DNA of 64,000 bases from Mastigocoleus testarum BC008 (GTDB lineage: Bacteria; Cyanobacteriota; Cyanobacteriia; Cyanobacteriales; Nostocaceae). The notes beneath the pieces were generated by a model, which had not been told where the DNA came from, made no database searches, and worked only from the letters and a program-made list of their open reading frames with translations. The position numbers and the translations under genes were made by a program. The first letter of the stretch is position 1. Every line of letters starts with the position of its first letter. Of the stretch, positions 53,859 to 62,817 are shown piece by piece. Location of the stretch: NCBI RefSeq assembly GCF_001456025.1, contig NZ_LMTZ01000125.1:1-64000 (forward strand), in the 5' to 3' direction.

Positions 53859-54398
53859 GGTTGTTATACCTTGCCACTTAATTGAGAAAGGTGACTAAAT
53901 CGCAGTTATAAAAAAATAACTGCATTTGGCTTTAACCTTTGTTTACCCATAGCCAGTTATCCATAACTGGTTAATCTAGTTAATAATTAATAGTAAAGAA
54001 GTGAAATAATCATAATCACATAATCAGGAATATTAACCAATAAGGAATATTAACCAAATTGTTCTCGCCCACAGAAATCGCAAAATATAAGTCACGGCCT
54101 TATTTGATACACTATTTATTGGTTATAAGCAGATCTAAAATCAAAATTTTAGTTGAGAACTCATCCTAAATGAACTTAAAAAGATGAATTAAAAAAAATA
54201 CTTAAGAATTAAGATATTGTAATGATGTCAATTTCTGCCCCGAACGAAGTTCTAATAGCTCGAATGCTAATAATTGTTGCCAGAATAACTTGACTTTTAA
54301 GAGTAATTGCCCAAAAGTTAAAAAAATTTGCTTTGATAATTAAGCTGATAAAAAGCGGCATCACTCATAATTTATGTAATTTGTAAGCACAACGTCTT
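53859..54398. other. 540-bp AT-rich gap
   Basis: There is no gene. TAACTGC-type words and a short TAGCCAGTTATCCATAACTGGTTA palindrome (split across 53951-53974) follow the upstream gene and could form a weak hairpin. Nothing else is recognisable. Confidence 0.4.
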
Positions 54399-55148
54399 AT
54401 GAGAGAGCTGGAGCGGTATTATAGGGTTTTAGAATTACAACCTGGAGCAACATTAGAAGAGGTCAACCAGGCACATAAAGATCTGGCTTTTGTTTGGCAT
54501 CCGGATCGTTTGCCGCAAAATAACCAGCGCTTACAACAAAAAGCCCTGAAAAAGTTAAAAGAAATTAATGAAGCCAGAGACAAACTACGGTCTTTAAAAA
54601 CTAAAAAGCATAGGAGTCTGAATAATTCATCTACTCCACCAAAGCAACCTAATTATTACAAACCATCTGCTTCATATAAACCACCTGCTTCACCTCAGAA
54701 ACAGTCTAATAACTCCGCACCTTATCAATCCTCACCACCCAAACAACCCTCACCACCCAAACAACCCTCACCACCCAAAGTAAACTCAGATTTGAGTGGT
54801 AAGGACTTCAGCAGTGCAAATTTAAGCAATAAAGATTTATCCGGAAGAAATCTTAGTTACGCCAATTTGAGTGGGGCAAATCTCAGCGATACTTTTATGC
54901 ATAAAGTTGTACTCAGAGGTGCGAATTTATCAGGAGCCAATTTATTTAGAGCTAATTTGCTCCTAGCAGATCTTCGGGAAGCGAATTTACGTTCGAGCAA
55001 CCTAATCGGAGCTGATTTAAGTGGTGCTGATTTGAGAGGTGCTGATTTAAGAGGTGCAAGAGTTAGGTCTGGGGAACGCCTATTGGTAAAATTAATTGGC
55101 GCTAACTTGGAAGGAGCCATCATGCCAGATGGTACAGTCCACGATTAA
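54399..55148 (+). CDS. J-domain protein with pentapeptide repeats
   Basis: The 249-residue protein has an N-terminal J domain (residues 5-65) with the HPD motif in FVWHPDRLPQNN, so it could stimulate an Hsp70 (DnaK). Residues about 75-130 are low complexity, Pro, Ser, Gln and Lys rich, with a perfect SPPKQP triplication. Residues about 132-245 are pentapeptide repeats of the A(D/N)LSG type (SANLSNKDLSGRNLSYANLSGANL and GADLSGADLRGADLRGARV), forming a right-handed beta-helix. Such fusions occur in cyanobacteria, and the client is unknown. The ATG lies without a strong ribosome-binding site. Confidence 0.9.
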   Translation: MRELERYYRVLELQPGATLEEVNQAHKDLAFVWHPDRLPQNNQRLQQKALKKLKEINEARDKLRSLKTKKHRSLNNSSTPPKQPNYYKPSASYKPPASPQKQSNNSAPYQSSPPKQPSPPKQPSPPKVNSDLSGKDFSSANLSNKDLSGRNLSYANLSGANLSDTFMHKVVLRGANLSGANLFRANLLLADLREANLRSSNLIGADLSGADLRGADLRGARVRSGERLLVKLIGANLEGAIMPDGTVHD

Positions 55149-55222
55149 AGATAGATTAGTACCTATTGAGTAGTAATTTTAGAATTACCCATCTCCAATT
55201 ACCAATTAACCCCCAACTCTTC

Positions 55223-56047
55223 ATGAATTTTATTATTATTGGTTGTGGCTATGTCGGTTATGCCTTAGCAGAACACTTACAGCAGAAAAAAACCTGTGTG
55301 GTTACAGCTACAACAACAACACCGCAAAAAATATCTAAATTGCAAAAAGTTGCTCAACAAGCACTTGTTCTGAAAGGTGAAGATGTAGAAGGGCTGAAAT
55401 CTGCCTTACAAAATCAAGATACAGTTCTGCTGAGTATTGCCAGAATTGGTAGTAGTACTTATCAAGAAACTTATTTACAAACTGCAAAAAACTTAGTTCG
55501 GGCTGTCAAAGATAACCCTACTGTTAAACAAATTATATATACATCTAGCTCTTCTGTGTATGGTAATTTTGGGGGTAATATAGTAGATGAAGAAACACAG
55601 ATTCAACCCACTTCCGAATCTGGCAAAACTTTGAGGGAAACCGAACAGATTTTACTTTCAGCCTCCAATAAAGAACTGAGTATTTGTGTCTTAAGACTGG
55701 CAGGAATTTACGGACCAAATAGAGAAATTAGAAAAATATATAGTCGATTTGCAGGAAAAACCCTTCCCGGAGGAGGAAAAGAACCTGCAAACTGGATTCA
55801 TCTTGATGATATTGTTGGAGCAATAGATTTTGCTAGCCGTCGTAGATTGGCAGGAATCTATAATGTAGTTGATGATGCAAATTTAACTAGACGTGAAGTT
55901 ATAGAAAAAGTTTGTGCAGAGCACAATTTAGAAAAAATTAAATGGGATTCCTCATTAGAAAGTAGTCGTTCTTCTAACGCTAGAGTTTCCAATCAAAAAT
56001 TAAAGGCTGCTGGTTATAAGTTAATTCATCCACAGATTATTTTTTGA
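55223..56047 (+). CDS. NAD(P)-dependent epimerase/dehydratase-like SDR (YeeZ-like)
   Basis: The 274-residue extended-SDR protein starts MNFIIIGCGYVGYALAEHL (glycine-rich nucleotide motif) and continues with YTSSSSVYGNFGG, CVLRLAGIYGPNREI, WIHLDDIVGAIDFA and GIYNVVDDANLTRREV. The Tyr-x3-Lys pair of classical SDRs is not present: the position reads SGKTLRETEQ. It may therefore bind nucleotide without ordinary epimerase chemistry, as in YeeZ-type members. I start at ATG 55223, where the Rossmann motif begins; a frame from 55166 adds 19 repeat-derived residues. The substrate is unknown. Confidence 0.87.
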   Translation: MNFIIIGCGYVGYALAEHLQQKKTCVVTATTTTPQKISKLQKVAQQALVLKGEDVEGLKSALQNQDTVLLSIARIGSSTYQETYLQTAKNLVRAVKDNPTVKQIIYTSSSSVYGNFGGNIVDEETQIQPTSESGKTLRETEQILLSASNKELSICVLRLAGIYGPNREIRKIYSRFAGKTLPGGGKEPANWIHLDDIVGAIDFASRRRLAGIYNVVDDANLTRREVIEKVCAEHNLEKIKWDSSLESSRSSNARVSNQKLKAAGYKLIHPQIIF

Positions 56048-56058
56048 TCTATTCAGTT

Positions 56059-56124
56059 ATCAGTTAACAGTTTATGGCTAACGCCACGCCCTTACGGGCT
56101 AGAGTGATCAGTTAACAGTTTATG
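56059..56124. repeat. GC-rich mini-element flanked by 18-bp direct repeats
   Basis: ATCAGTTAACAGTTTATG occurs at 56059-56076 and again at 56107-56124, both perfect. Between them is a 30-bp GC-rich piece with GCTAACGCC and CCCTTACGGGC, the dispersed-repeat type seen elsewhere in the window. The arrangement looks like an insertion into a heptamer array with duplication of the target. Confidence 0.75.
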
Positions 56125-56141
56125 ACTTATTTCAATTAATT

Positions 56142-57089
56142 ATGAACTTAAATACAATAACTTCTAGCATACAGTTTTACAACTGGAATAATTATCGCTG
56201 TGCTTACGAAGTTTACCAACCAAATAATCAACCTAATGCTTCTAATTCAGATGTAACTCCCATAGTTTTATTACATCCAATAGGTGTAGGTCTGTCCAGA
56301 AAATTTTGGCACCGATTTTGTCAAGAATGGTATCAGCAAGACAAACCAAATCAAATTTATAATCCCGATTTGCTTGGATGTGGAGAAAGTGATAAACCCC
56401 GTGTTGCTTATTACCCTGAAGATTGGGCAGAACAATTACGATGTTTTTTACAGAAAGTAGTCAAGAAGCCAGCTATTTTGATTGTTCAAGGTGCGTTATT
56501 TCCCGTAGCGATTGAATTAGCTCAAAAGTATTCAAATTTAATTAGTGGACTCGTTCTGGCTTGTCCTCCCAACTGGAAAGTCATAACACAAGAAACTTCA
56601 AATCAACAGCAAAAAATAATTTGGAATTTGTTAAATTCTCCTCTAGGCGGTGCTTTTTATCGCTATGCACGTCGTGAAAAGTTTTTACAAAATTTTTCAG
56701 TCAAGCAGCTATTTGGCTCAGATGATGCTGTGGATGCAGAATGGTTAAATACATTACGAACTGGTTCAGAAAATCCCGCAACTCGTCACGCTGTATTTTC
56801 TTTTCTGGCTGGATTTTGGCGCAAAAATTATCTGCATGGAATTTCCTCCATAGAACAGCCCACATTGGTTGTGGTAGGTGAAGAAATATCAAGCATTAGT
56901 AAAGAAGGAAAAACAGTTCAAGCAGATGAATGGTTAGCACAATACTTAGCTGTCCTACCACAAGGTACTGGAATAAAACTTCCAGGTCGAAATGTTTTAC
57001 CCTACGAATCAACTACTGAATTTGTGGAGGGAATATCACCATTCATTGCAAAATTTTCAGATAGCTATTCTCAATCGGGTAAGAATTGA
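56142..57089 (+). CDS. alpha/beta-hydrolase-fold protein lacking the nucleophile
   Basis: The 315-residue protein shows the fold clearly: PIVLLHPIGVGLSRKFWHRF (oxyanion strand), NPDLLGCGESDKP, the nucleophile elbow region AILIVQGALFPVAIELAQKY, SGLVLACPPNW, QPTLVVVGEEIS and a C-terminal LPGRNVLPYESTTEFVEGI. The elbow reads VQGALFP where active enzymes have GxSxG, so Ser is Ala, and the expected catalytic His near the C-terminus is also not evident. It may be a non-catalytic binding protein or use other chemistry. It follows the SDR gene at 94 bp. Confidence 0.85.
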   Translation: MNLNTITSSIQFYNWNNYRCAYEVYQPNNQPNASNSDVTPIVLLHPIGVGLSRKFWHRFCQEWYQQDKPNQIYNPDLLGCGESDKPRVAYYPEDWAEQLRCFLQKVVKKPAILIVQGALFPVAIELAQKYSNLISGLVLACPPNWKVITQETSNQQQKIIWNLLNSPLGGAFYRYARREKFLQNFSVKQLFGSDDAVDAEWLNTLRTGSENPATRHAVFSFLAGFWRKNYLHGISSIEQPTLVVVGEEISSISKEGKTVQADEWLAQYLAVLPQGTGIKLPGRNVLPYESTTEFVEGISPFIAKFSDSYSQSGKN

Positions 57090-57380
57090 TTTTTTATTTA
57101 GGGAACGGGGAACAGGGAACAGTGCTTAGATCCGCAACAACGCAAGTTGCAATCCGGCGCAGCTACCCTCTAATACTAAGTCCGGTAATTACCCCTTTTT
57201 AAAATGAGAGAGGGAAGTGTGGGAGGTGTGGGAAGTGTGGGGGGAAATCCCAAAAAATATAAAGGGGTTTTAAAAATCGGATTTGGTATAAGGTGGAAAA
57301 GAGTCGCAAGACCAAGAAAAAGGGAACGGAAACAGAGAAGAAATAAAAATATTCACCGTACCTTAACTCTTTGAAAAACC
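57090..57380. other. 291-bp spacer between convergent genes
   Basis: No gene is present. ACCCCTTTTTAAAA (57189-57202) and TAAAGGGGTTTTAAAA (57260-57275) form a long-looped inverted repeat around a purine-rich AAGTGTGGGAGGTGTGGG run, and a GC-rich repeat fragment lies at 57130-57172. It may help to terminate both genes. Confidence 0.5.
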
Positions 57381-60300
57381 CTATAAGAGCGATGTTAGAG
57401 AATTCAATAATTCCTGTGCAGTGAAAGGCTTTGCCAGAAATTGTTGAGTTCCGCTTCCTGCAGTTTGTGTGAGACTTTCCATCGATGCTAACCCACTCAT
57501 GGCAATAATTTTCACGTGTGGATTCATTCGCTTCAAGGTGCGAATTGCTGTCGGTCCATCCATCAAAGGCATCATCATATCAATTAAGACTGCAGAAATT
57601 TCATGTTTATGGACAGCGTACAAAGAAATTCCCTCGATACCATCTTTAGCTATCAAAACCTGAAAATTATAGGTTTCCAATGTGGCTTTAATAATTTCAC
57701 AAATACTAGCTTCATCATCAACTAGCAAAATTAGTTCTCCACTCGCCGGGAACAACTCGGAATTTTGGGTGACTTGAGGAACAATACCTTGCCTGGCAGG
57801 TAAATATACTTTAAATTGGCTGCCTTGTTCTACTTTGCTAGATATCTCCACAAAACCGCCATGGTTTTTGACAATCCCTAAAACAGTTGATAGACCAAGT
57901 CCTGTGCCCTTACCTACTTCTTTAGTTGTAAAAAAGGGATCGAAAATTCTGTCTATATTTTCAGGAGGAATACCAACTCCGTTATCAGCAATTGTTACAG
58001 CCACATAAGGACCAACTGTTGCCTCAATATTCATCCTGGCATAGTTTTCATCGATTGAGACATTTTGAGCATAAATACTTAATTTCCCTCCATCAGGCAT
58101 TGCATCACGAGCATTGACAATCAAGTTAATTAATACTTGATGCAATTGGGTGGGGTCTGCAGAAACAATCCATAGGTCTTGCGGTACATTCTTTTCAATT
58201 TCAATCGATTTAGGAAATGTTTCTTTGACAAACTGCTCGATATCTTTGAGTAAATGCTTAATTTGGACTAAGGTACGCTTGGTCTCATCACCACGGGCAA
58301 ATGATAGAATTTGCTTGACCAAGTTAGCCCCGCGTTTGGCACTGTTTTCCAAAGTTTCTAACATTTGTTTGGAAGTATTATCCAGGTGGTTTACCTTGAT
58401 CGGTAATAATTGGGCAACACCCAAAATTGGTGTCAAAATATTGTTGAGATCGTGAGCAACACCACTAGCCAAAATACCAAGACTATCCAAGCGCTGGGCG
58501 CGAAGAAATTGTGCTTCTAATTGTTTCTTCTCCGTAATATCAGTATCAACTGTCAGGATAGATTTAGGGTTTCCTACTTTATCTCTTACTAAAGTCCATC
58601 TACTGGCAACAATAATTTCTTTACCAGTTTTAGTTACTTGATATAATTCACCTTGCCAAGAATTATTCTCGCGAACTTTTTCTAATGCGTCTATTAGTTC
58701 TGGTGATTTTTTTGGATATAAAAGTTCATTAGCAATTTTACCGATCGCTTCTGAAGAACTCCAACCATAAATGCTTTCAGCAGCTTGATTGTAATATAAA
58801 ATTTCCCCTGATAAGCTTCGTAATAAAATTGCGTCTGTAGTAACATCAAGTAGCGCTGCTTGTTCGGCGATTTTTTCCTCAGCAAGCTTGCGATCGGTCA
58901 GATCTACACAAGAACCGACATAACCGGCAAAACTCCCATTTGAATTAAATCTAGGCGTTCCCCGATCCAAAATCCAGCGATATTCACCATCATAACCTAG
59001 CAACCGATATTCCATGGAGAACGCTCGCCGTTCGTCAAAGGATCTCCAGTAAATATCTAAAGACTCTTGTCTATCCTCTGGATGAATACCCCGAATCCAG
59101 CCATGACCAATTTCGTGCTCTAAGGTTTGTCCGGTTAGTTCCAGCCAGCAGGAATTGAAGTAAGTACAACGTTTATCTGTATCGGTAAGCCAGATCATTA
59201 CTGGAGCAGTATCCGCCATGGTGCGAAATCGCTCTTCGCTCTCTTGTAAAGCGACTTGTGCTTGCTTAACTTCAGTTATATTACTGATCACCAAAATAAC
59301 TGTTGGTGCTTTCCCTTTAACTTGATTTGGTACAATTTTAGTCGTGTAAAATTGAACCTCACCCTGAAAATTGAGAATTGAATATTCTATTTCCTTAACT
59401 TGTCCGGTATCAAAAACTTCCCCGATCGCAGACTCAAATTTGGAAATTTGTCCTTCAGGAAAAGACTCTGCTAATTTCCCATATAATAGCTGCTTTTGAG
59501 TTGCCTCCCCATAAGCTATATTAGCGAAAAGGATTTTACCTTGACGATCCAATTCGTAAATACAAATAGGTACATTTGAGGTAGTAGAGCTTAAATTTTG
59601 AGGCGAATTATAATAATTTTCTTGGTTTTTCTCTAATTCTGATTGTTGATATTGGTCAATATCCTTTTGCTTCAAAGACTCTACTTCTTGATCGCAATAT
59701 TTATTATTAGTTTCTAGTTTACCGCTAGGATATAAAAAATGAAATTCTGTTTCATTAGCAATATCTTTTTCACTCTCATCCATTTCGTCAAAAGAAACTG
59801 TACTAATTTGACCAGTTCTTTGACTATCTACCTCTTCATATACTGGATCGATAAATTGATGTTTCGTTTCTAGACCTGAGACTAAGGTCTCTTCTATTTG
59901 CTTTGGTTGATTTTTTTTAATTCTTACTTGATTTTGTAAGGTTTCAATAACATCAATTTTTTCTAGACCATCTAAAACTTGCAATAAAGTATTTTGAGTA
60001 ACTATTCCTACTAAACAATCTCGTCTATCTACAACCGGTAAATGGCAAATTCTATGTTCGCGCATCAAGGAACGAATTGCGAAAATATCCTGCTCGGGGA
60101 ATTGCTTAATTTTTACGATCTTTCGCGTCATTACTTCGGAAATTCTCATCTTAGATAAGTTTTTCCCTGCAATGGTAAGTCTAATTACATCTGTTTGAGT
60201 TAATATTCCTACTACATTCAAATTCTCTACAACTAATACATAATCTTCTGGCTTCAGGTTTACACTAATCTTCTCAGGCTGATGATTTGCTAACTCATAA

Positions 60301-60437
60301 CTATTACTATATTTTGCCCGACCCATCATCACAGCAATTGCATCAACAACTAAAATATCGGATGGGACTATTAATGGCGAAGTGTCTATCGCCTGTTTTA
60401 AAGCAAATAAATCAATTTGTTCGGCATTCTGTTGCAT
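57381..60437 (-). CDS. Hybrid sensor histidine kinase: CBS pair, three PAS, HisKA/HATPase, receiver
   Basis: The 1018-residue soluble hybrid kinase has a CBS pair (residues about 20-170: VLVVENLNVVGILTQTDVIRL, MTRKIVKI, ICHLPVVDRRDCLVGIVTQ) and an acidic, Gln-rich linker to about 285. Three PAS domains follow (about 290-395, 400-520 with WLTDTDKRCTYFNSCWLELTG and an adjoining PAC, and 525-640). The HisKA H-box is LASGVAHDLNNILTP, the HATPase motifs are IVNARDAMPDG, VTIADNGVGIPPENIDRIFDPFFTTK and GTGLGLS, and the C-terminal receiver has LLVDDEAS and the phosphoacceptor in VLIDMMMPLMDGP. CBS input suggests adenine-nucleotide sensing. There is no membrane span or DNA-binding output. Its partner regulator is not encoded nearby. 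Confidence 0.94.
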   Translation of the reverse strand: MQQNAEQIDLFALKQAIDTSPLIVPSDILVVDAIAVMMGRAKYSNSYELANHQPEKISVNLKPEDYVLVVENLNVVGILTQTDVIRLTIAGKNLSKMRISEVMTRKIVKIKQFPEQDIFAIRSLMREHRICHLPVVDRRDCLVGIVTQNTLLQVLDGLEKIDVIETLQNQVRIKKNQPKQIEETLVSGLETKHQFIDPVYEEVDSQRTGQISTVSFDEMDESEKDIANETEFHFLYPSGKLETNNKYCDQEVESLKQKDIDQYQQSELEKNQENYYNSPQNLSSTTSNVPICIYELDRQGKILFANIAYGEATQKQLLYGKLAESFPEGQISKFESAIGEVFDTGQVKEIEYSILNFQGEVQFYTTKIVPNQVKGKAPTVILVISNITEVKQAQVALQESEERFRTMADTAPVMIWLTDTDKRCTYFNSCWLELTGQTLEHEIGHGWIRGIHPEDRQESLDIYWRSFDERRAFSMEYRLLGYDGEYRWILDRGTPRFNSNGSFAGYVGSCVDLTDRKLAEEKIAEQAALLDVTTDAILLRSLSGEILYYNQAAESIYGWSSSEAIGKIANELLYPKKSPELIDALEKVRENNSWQGELYQVTKTGKEIIVASRWTLVRDKVGNPKSILTVDTDITEKKQLEAQFLRAQRLDSLGILASGVAHDLNNILTPILGVAQLLPIKVNHLDNTSKQMLETLENSAKRGANLVKQILSFARGDETKRTLVQIKHLLKDIEQFVKETFPKSIEIEKNVPQDLWIVSADPTQLHQVLINLIVNARDAMPDGGKLSIYAQNVSIDENYARMNIEATVGPYVAVTIADNGVGIPPENIDRIFDPFFTTKEVGKGTGLGLSTVLGIVKNHGGFVEISSKVEQGSQFKVYLPARQGIVPQVTQNSELFPASGELILLVDDEASICEIIKATLETYNFQVLIAKDGIEGISLYAVHKHEISAVLIDMMMPLMDGPTAIRTLKRMNPHVKIIAMSGLASMESLTQTAGSGTQQFLAKPFTAQELLNSLTSLL

Positions 60438-60751
60438 AATTACAATGCCTTATAAAAACTCAATATATACTCCACGTCTATTAATTCAAAATTACTACAG
60501 AACAAAAATTACATAGTCATTCAAAGCTAAATAAATAACATTTGAGTGACTCAGAATGATTGCCTGTGTCATATTAAATTAAGTGTTTTCAGTATTGTAG
60601 CTATTTTTTTGGTCGCAAATAATTTTTATTAATTTTTATTATTAAATTCCGGTTTATGTTGAATAACAAAAATAGGTAATTTAGCTTTTGTATTCAATAT
60701 AAATCTTAGCATTCAAATAGGATACAAGTATTTACAGTACTAAAAAAGTAT
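60438..60751. other. 314-bp spacer
   Basis: AT-rich, with no gene or clear hairpin. It should contain the promoter of the hybrid kinase gene and the 3' end of the DUF3445 transcript. Confidence 0.4.
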
Positions 60752-61786
60752 TTAAATAGACATAAAATCATTATTTAAGAAATTCAAAATATCTTCTTTA
60801 CTATTAGTTAATCCCTTATAAATTAAAGAATCTGATGTCATAGACTCAATAGCTGAGGATAATTTATACCTTAAATTATTGTCTTTTTTTAACAAGCTAC
60901 AGTCACGAAAATAAGTACGGATAGTAAATAAAGATGCGTTATGTTCGGGTAAACCCCACATAGTCTGACGTTCAATCCTTAAATATAATCGGGGACAATC
61001 TCGATTAAACTTTCTCCCATTCCATTTTTCAACTGATATATTTTGTGGTGTTCGTGGGTGATGGTTAAGCCGCGTGTCAGTACTCAAACCCCAAGCAAAA
61101 CGTACCATTGGTCTGCGAGTAATAATAGTGTTAACAATTTTATCAGCTTGGCGATTCATTTTTTCCATGCCTGCAACAGGAGCATGTACTGTGGTAAAGT
61201 CTTTACCTATTTTTTCTTCTGCTGACCAATGATTGGGAAAACATAAGTGAATAGCACTTACCCAGTTTTTCCCACTTCTATCACGGCAAATGACTGTGAT
61301 ATCTTCTTGAGTTTGTGCTGCTAAAGCGTCGAGGGTAGAAGTATAAACTGGAACTATTTTTTTACTATTAAATTCAACTGCTTGTAGCTGCAAATTTTTG
61401 TCTAAGTAGAGGCTTTCTCCGGTAAGGAAACTCTTAAATATGATATTCCCATCATATAAAAATTGTGTAAAGTACTGGGGATATTCTTGGGTTAAGCGAT
61501 CAATAATTAACCCTGCGACAGCAGTTGCAACACCTAGAGGATAATTATAGGTTTGGTAATACTTATCTAAATTTTCTTTACGAGCAGCAAGCTTTAATCG
61601 ACGATAATGAGCAAAATTACTATCAATTTGAAATACCTGTTCGTCGATTTTACCGTTACCCAAGTCGGAACCGAGAGGAATCATTCCTGGTTTTACCTCA
61701 TAACGTCCATTAGCTAGAGGAAAATACCAAACAGGAATTTTAGATTTTTCCACCGTTTCAGCTTCTAAAAGTAAATCTGACACCAT
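60752..61786 (-). CDS. DUF3445 / heme-dependent oxidative N-demethylase family protein
   Basis: The 344-residue protein matches the DUF3445 family by VWYFPLANGRYEVKPGMIPLG near the N-terminus, RLKLAARKENLDKYYQTY, SAIHLCFPNHWSAEEKIGKDFTTVHAPVAGMEKMNRQ (about 180-217), WGLSTDTRLNHHPRTPQ and LYLRIERQTMWGLPEHNASLFTIRTY. Fungal and bacterial members are heme enzymes that oxidatively demethylate amines. The conserved His of NHHPR and LRxERQTxxxLP fits that class. The substrate in cyanobacteria is unknown. The preceding gene in transcription order is hisB, 100 bp away, but a functional link is not obvious. Confidence 0.85.
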   Translation of the reverse strand: MVSDLLLEAETVEKSKIPVWYFPLANGRYEVKPGMIPLGSDLGNGKIDEQVFQIDSNFAHYRRLKLAARKENLDKYYQTYNYPLGVATAVAGLIIDRLTQEYPQYFTQFLYDGNIIFKSFLTGESLYLDKNLQLQAVEFNSKKIVPVYTSTLDALAAQTQEDITVICRDRSGKNWVSAIHLCFPNHWSAEEKIGKDFTTVHAPVAGMEKMNRQADKIVNTIITRRPMVRFAWGLSTDTRLNHHPRTPQNISVEKWNGRKFNRDCPRLYLRIERQTMWGLPEHNASLFTIRTYFRDCSLLKKDNNLRYKLSSAIESMTSDSLIYKGLTNSKEDILNFLNNDFMSI

Positions 61787-61887
61787 GGATCTCTTTGGGA
61801 AAATTAACGAGTAATCTTAGCGCACAGTAATGAGTATTTTATTCCTCTCCCCACACTCCCCAAACTAATCGACTGACTTAAGTAAAG

Positions 61888-62529
61888 TTAGAGAACCCCT
61901 TTAGAACTAGGAATAGTACTTGCACGACGGGGATCTATTTCTACAGCCATTCGCATAGCCCGAGCAAAAGCTTTAAAAGTCGCTTCAATGATGTGATGTG
62001 AATTAATTCCATCAAATTGACGAATGTGTAACGTCATTTGTGAATGGTTAACAACTCCTACAAAAAACTCTCGCACCAACTGAGTATCGTAAGTTCCTAC
62101 CCTTTGGGTGGGTATTTCTAAACCATAGGTAATGTGGGGACGTCCGGAAAAGTCCAAAACTACTTGAATTAAGGATTCATCTAAAGGCGCAATAAAATGA
62201 CCAAAACGGACGATTCCTTTGCGATCGCCTAATGCTTTTGCAATTGCTTGTCCCAAAGTGATTCCCACATCTTCGTTGGTGTGGTGATCGTCAATTTCCA
62301 CATCGCCCTTAGCCTTAATATCCAAGTCGAACAAACCATGGGAAGCTATTTGATGCAGCATATGATCCAAAAAAGGAATTCCTGTTGCAGCACGACAATG
62401 TCCCGTTCCATCGAGATTAATTGTTACCTGTACATCTGTCTCACCGGTAGTGCGACTAACTGAAGCAATGCGAGGATTACTAACTGCACTTTGATGACGC
62501 GACTGAGTTTGACGATTACTTGTTTGCAT
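61888..62529 (-). CDS. hisB: Imidazoleglycerol-phosphate dehydratase HisB
   Basis: HisB (213 residues) catalyses the dehydration of imidazole-glycerol phosphate in histidine synthesis. The two Mn-binding repeats are clear: FLDHMLHQIASHG and DDHHTNEDVGITLGQAI in the first half, and EFFVGVVNHSQMTLHIRQFDGINSHHIIEATFKAFARAMRMA in the second. The first 25 residues are an extra Ser/Thr/Gln-rich lead before the conserved RTTGETDVQVTINLDGTG. It is monofunctional, without the phosphatase domain of enterics. It follows fabI on the same strand, an arrangement I associate with other cyanobacterial genomes. Confidence 0.96.
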   Translation of the reverse strand: MQTSNRQTQSRHQSAVSNPRIASVSRTTGETDVQVTINLDGTGHCRAATGIPFLDHMLHQIASHGLFDLDIKAKGDVEIDDHHTNEDVGITLGQAIAKALGDRKGIVRFGHFIAPLDESLIQVVLDFSGRPHITYGLEIPTQRVGTYDTQLVREFFVGVVNHSQMTLHIRQFDGINSHHIIEATFKAFARAMRMAVEIDPRRASTIPSSKGVL

Positions 62530-62817
62530 AGGAGCTTGCTACTTAGATAAAGTCTTGAGGGTGGAAAATGCCAATAGCTACACCTAAATACAAAATTGAA
62601 TTTGGGTAATTAGCTTGTAGCTATTAACAAATGAAAGTTCGTAGTTGGAAGTTCGTAGTTGGAAGTTCATAGTTGGAAGTTCGCAACTGGAAATTCATAC
62701 TCAGAAGTTCTCAACTTAAAGTTTAAAATTCGAGGCTCATAATTTCAGGCTTACAATTTCAGGCTCGCAACTTGAGATTAACAACTTTGAGATTAACAAC
62801 TTGGAAGTATTGATTAT
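62530..62817. repeat. fabI-hisB spacer with 14-bp tandem repeats
   Basis: From 62636 on, the 14-mer AAGTTCGTAGTTGG is repeated about four times with drift (second half becoming CATAGTTGG and CGCAACTGG). Decayed units reading CAGGCTTACAATTT and GAGATTAACAACTT follow to 62805. No gene is present. Confidence 0.8.
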
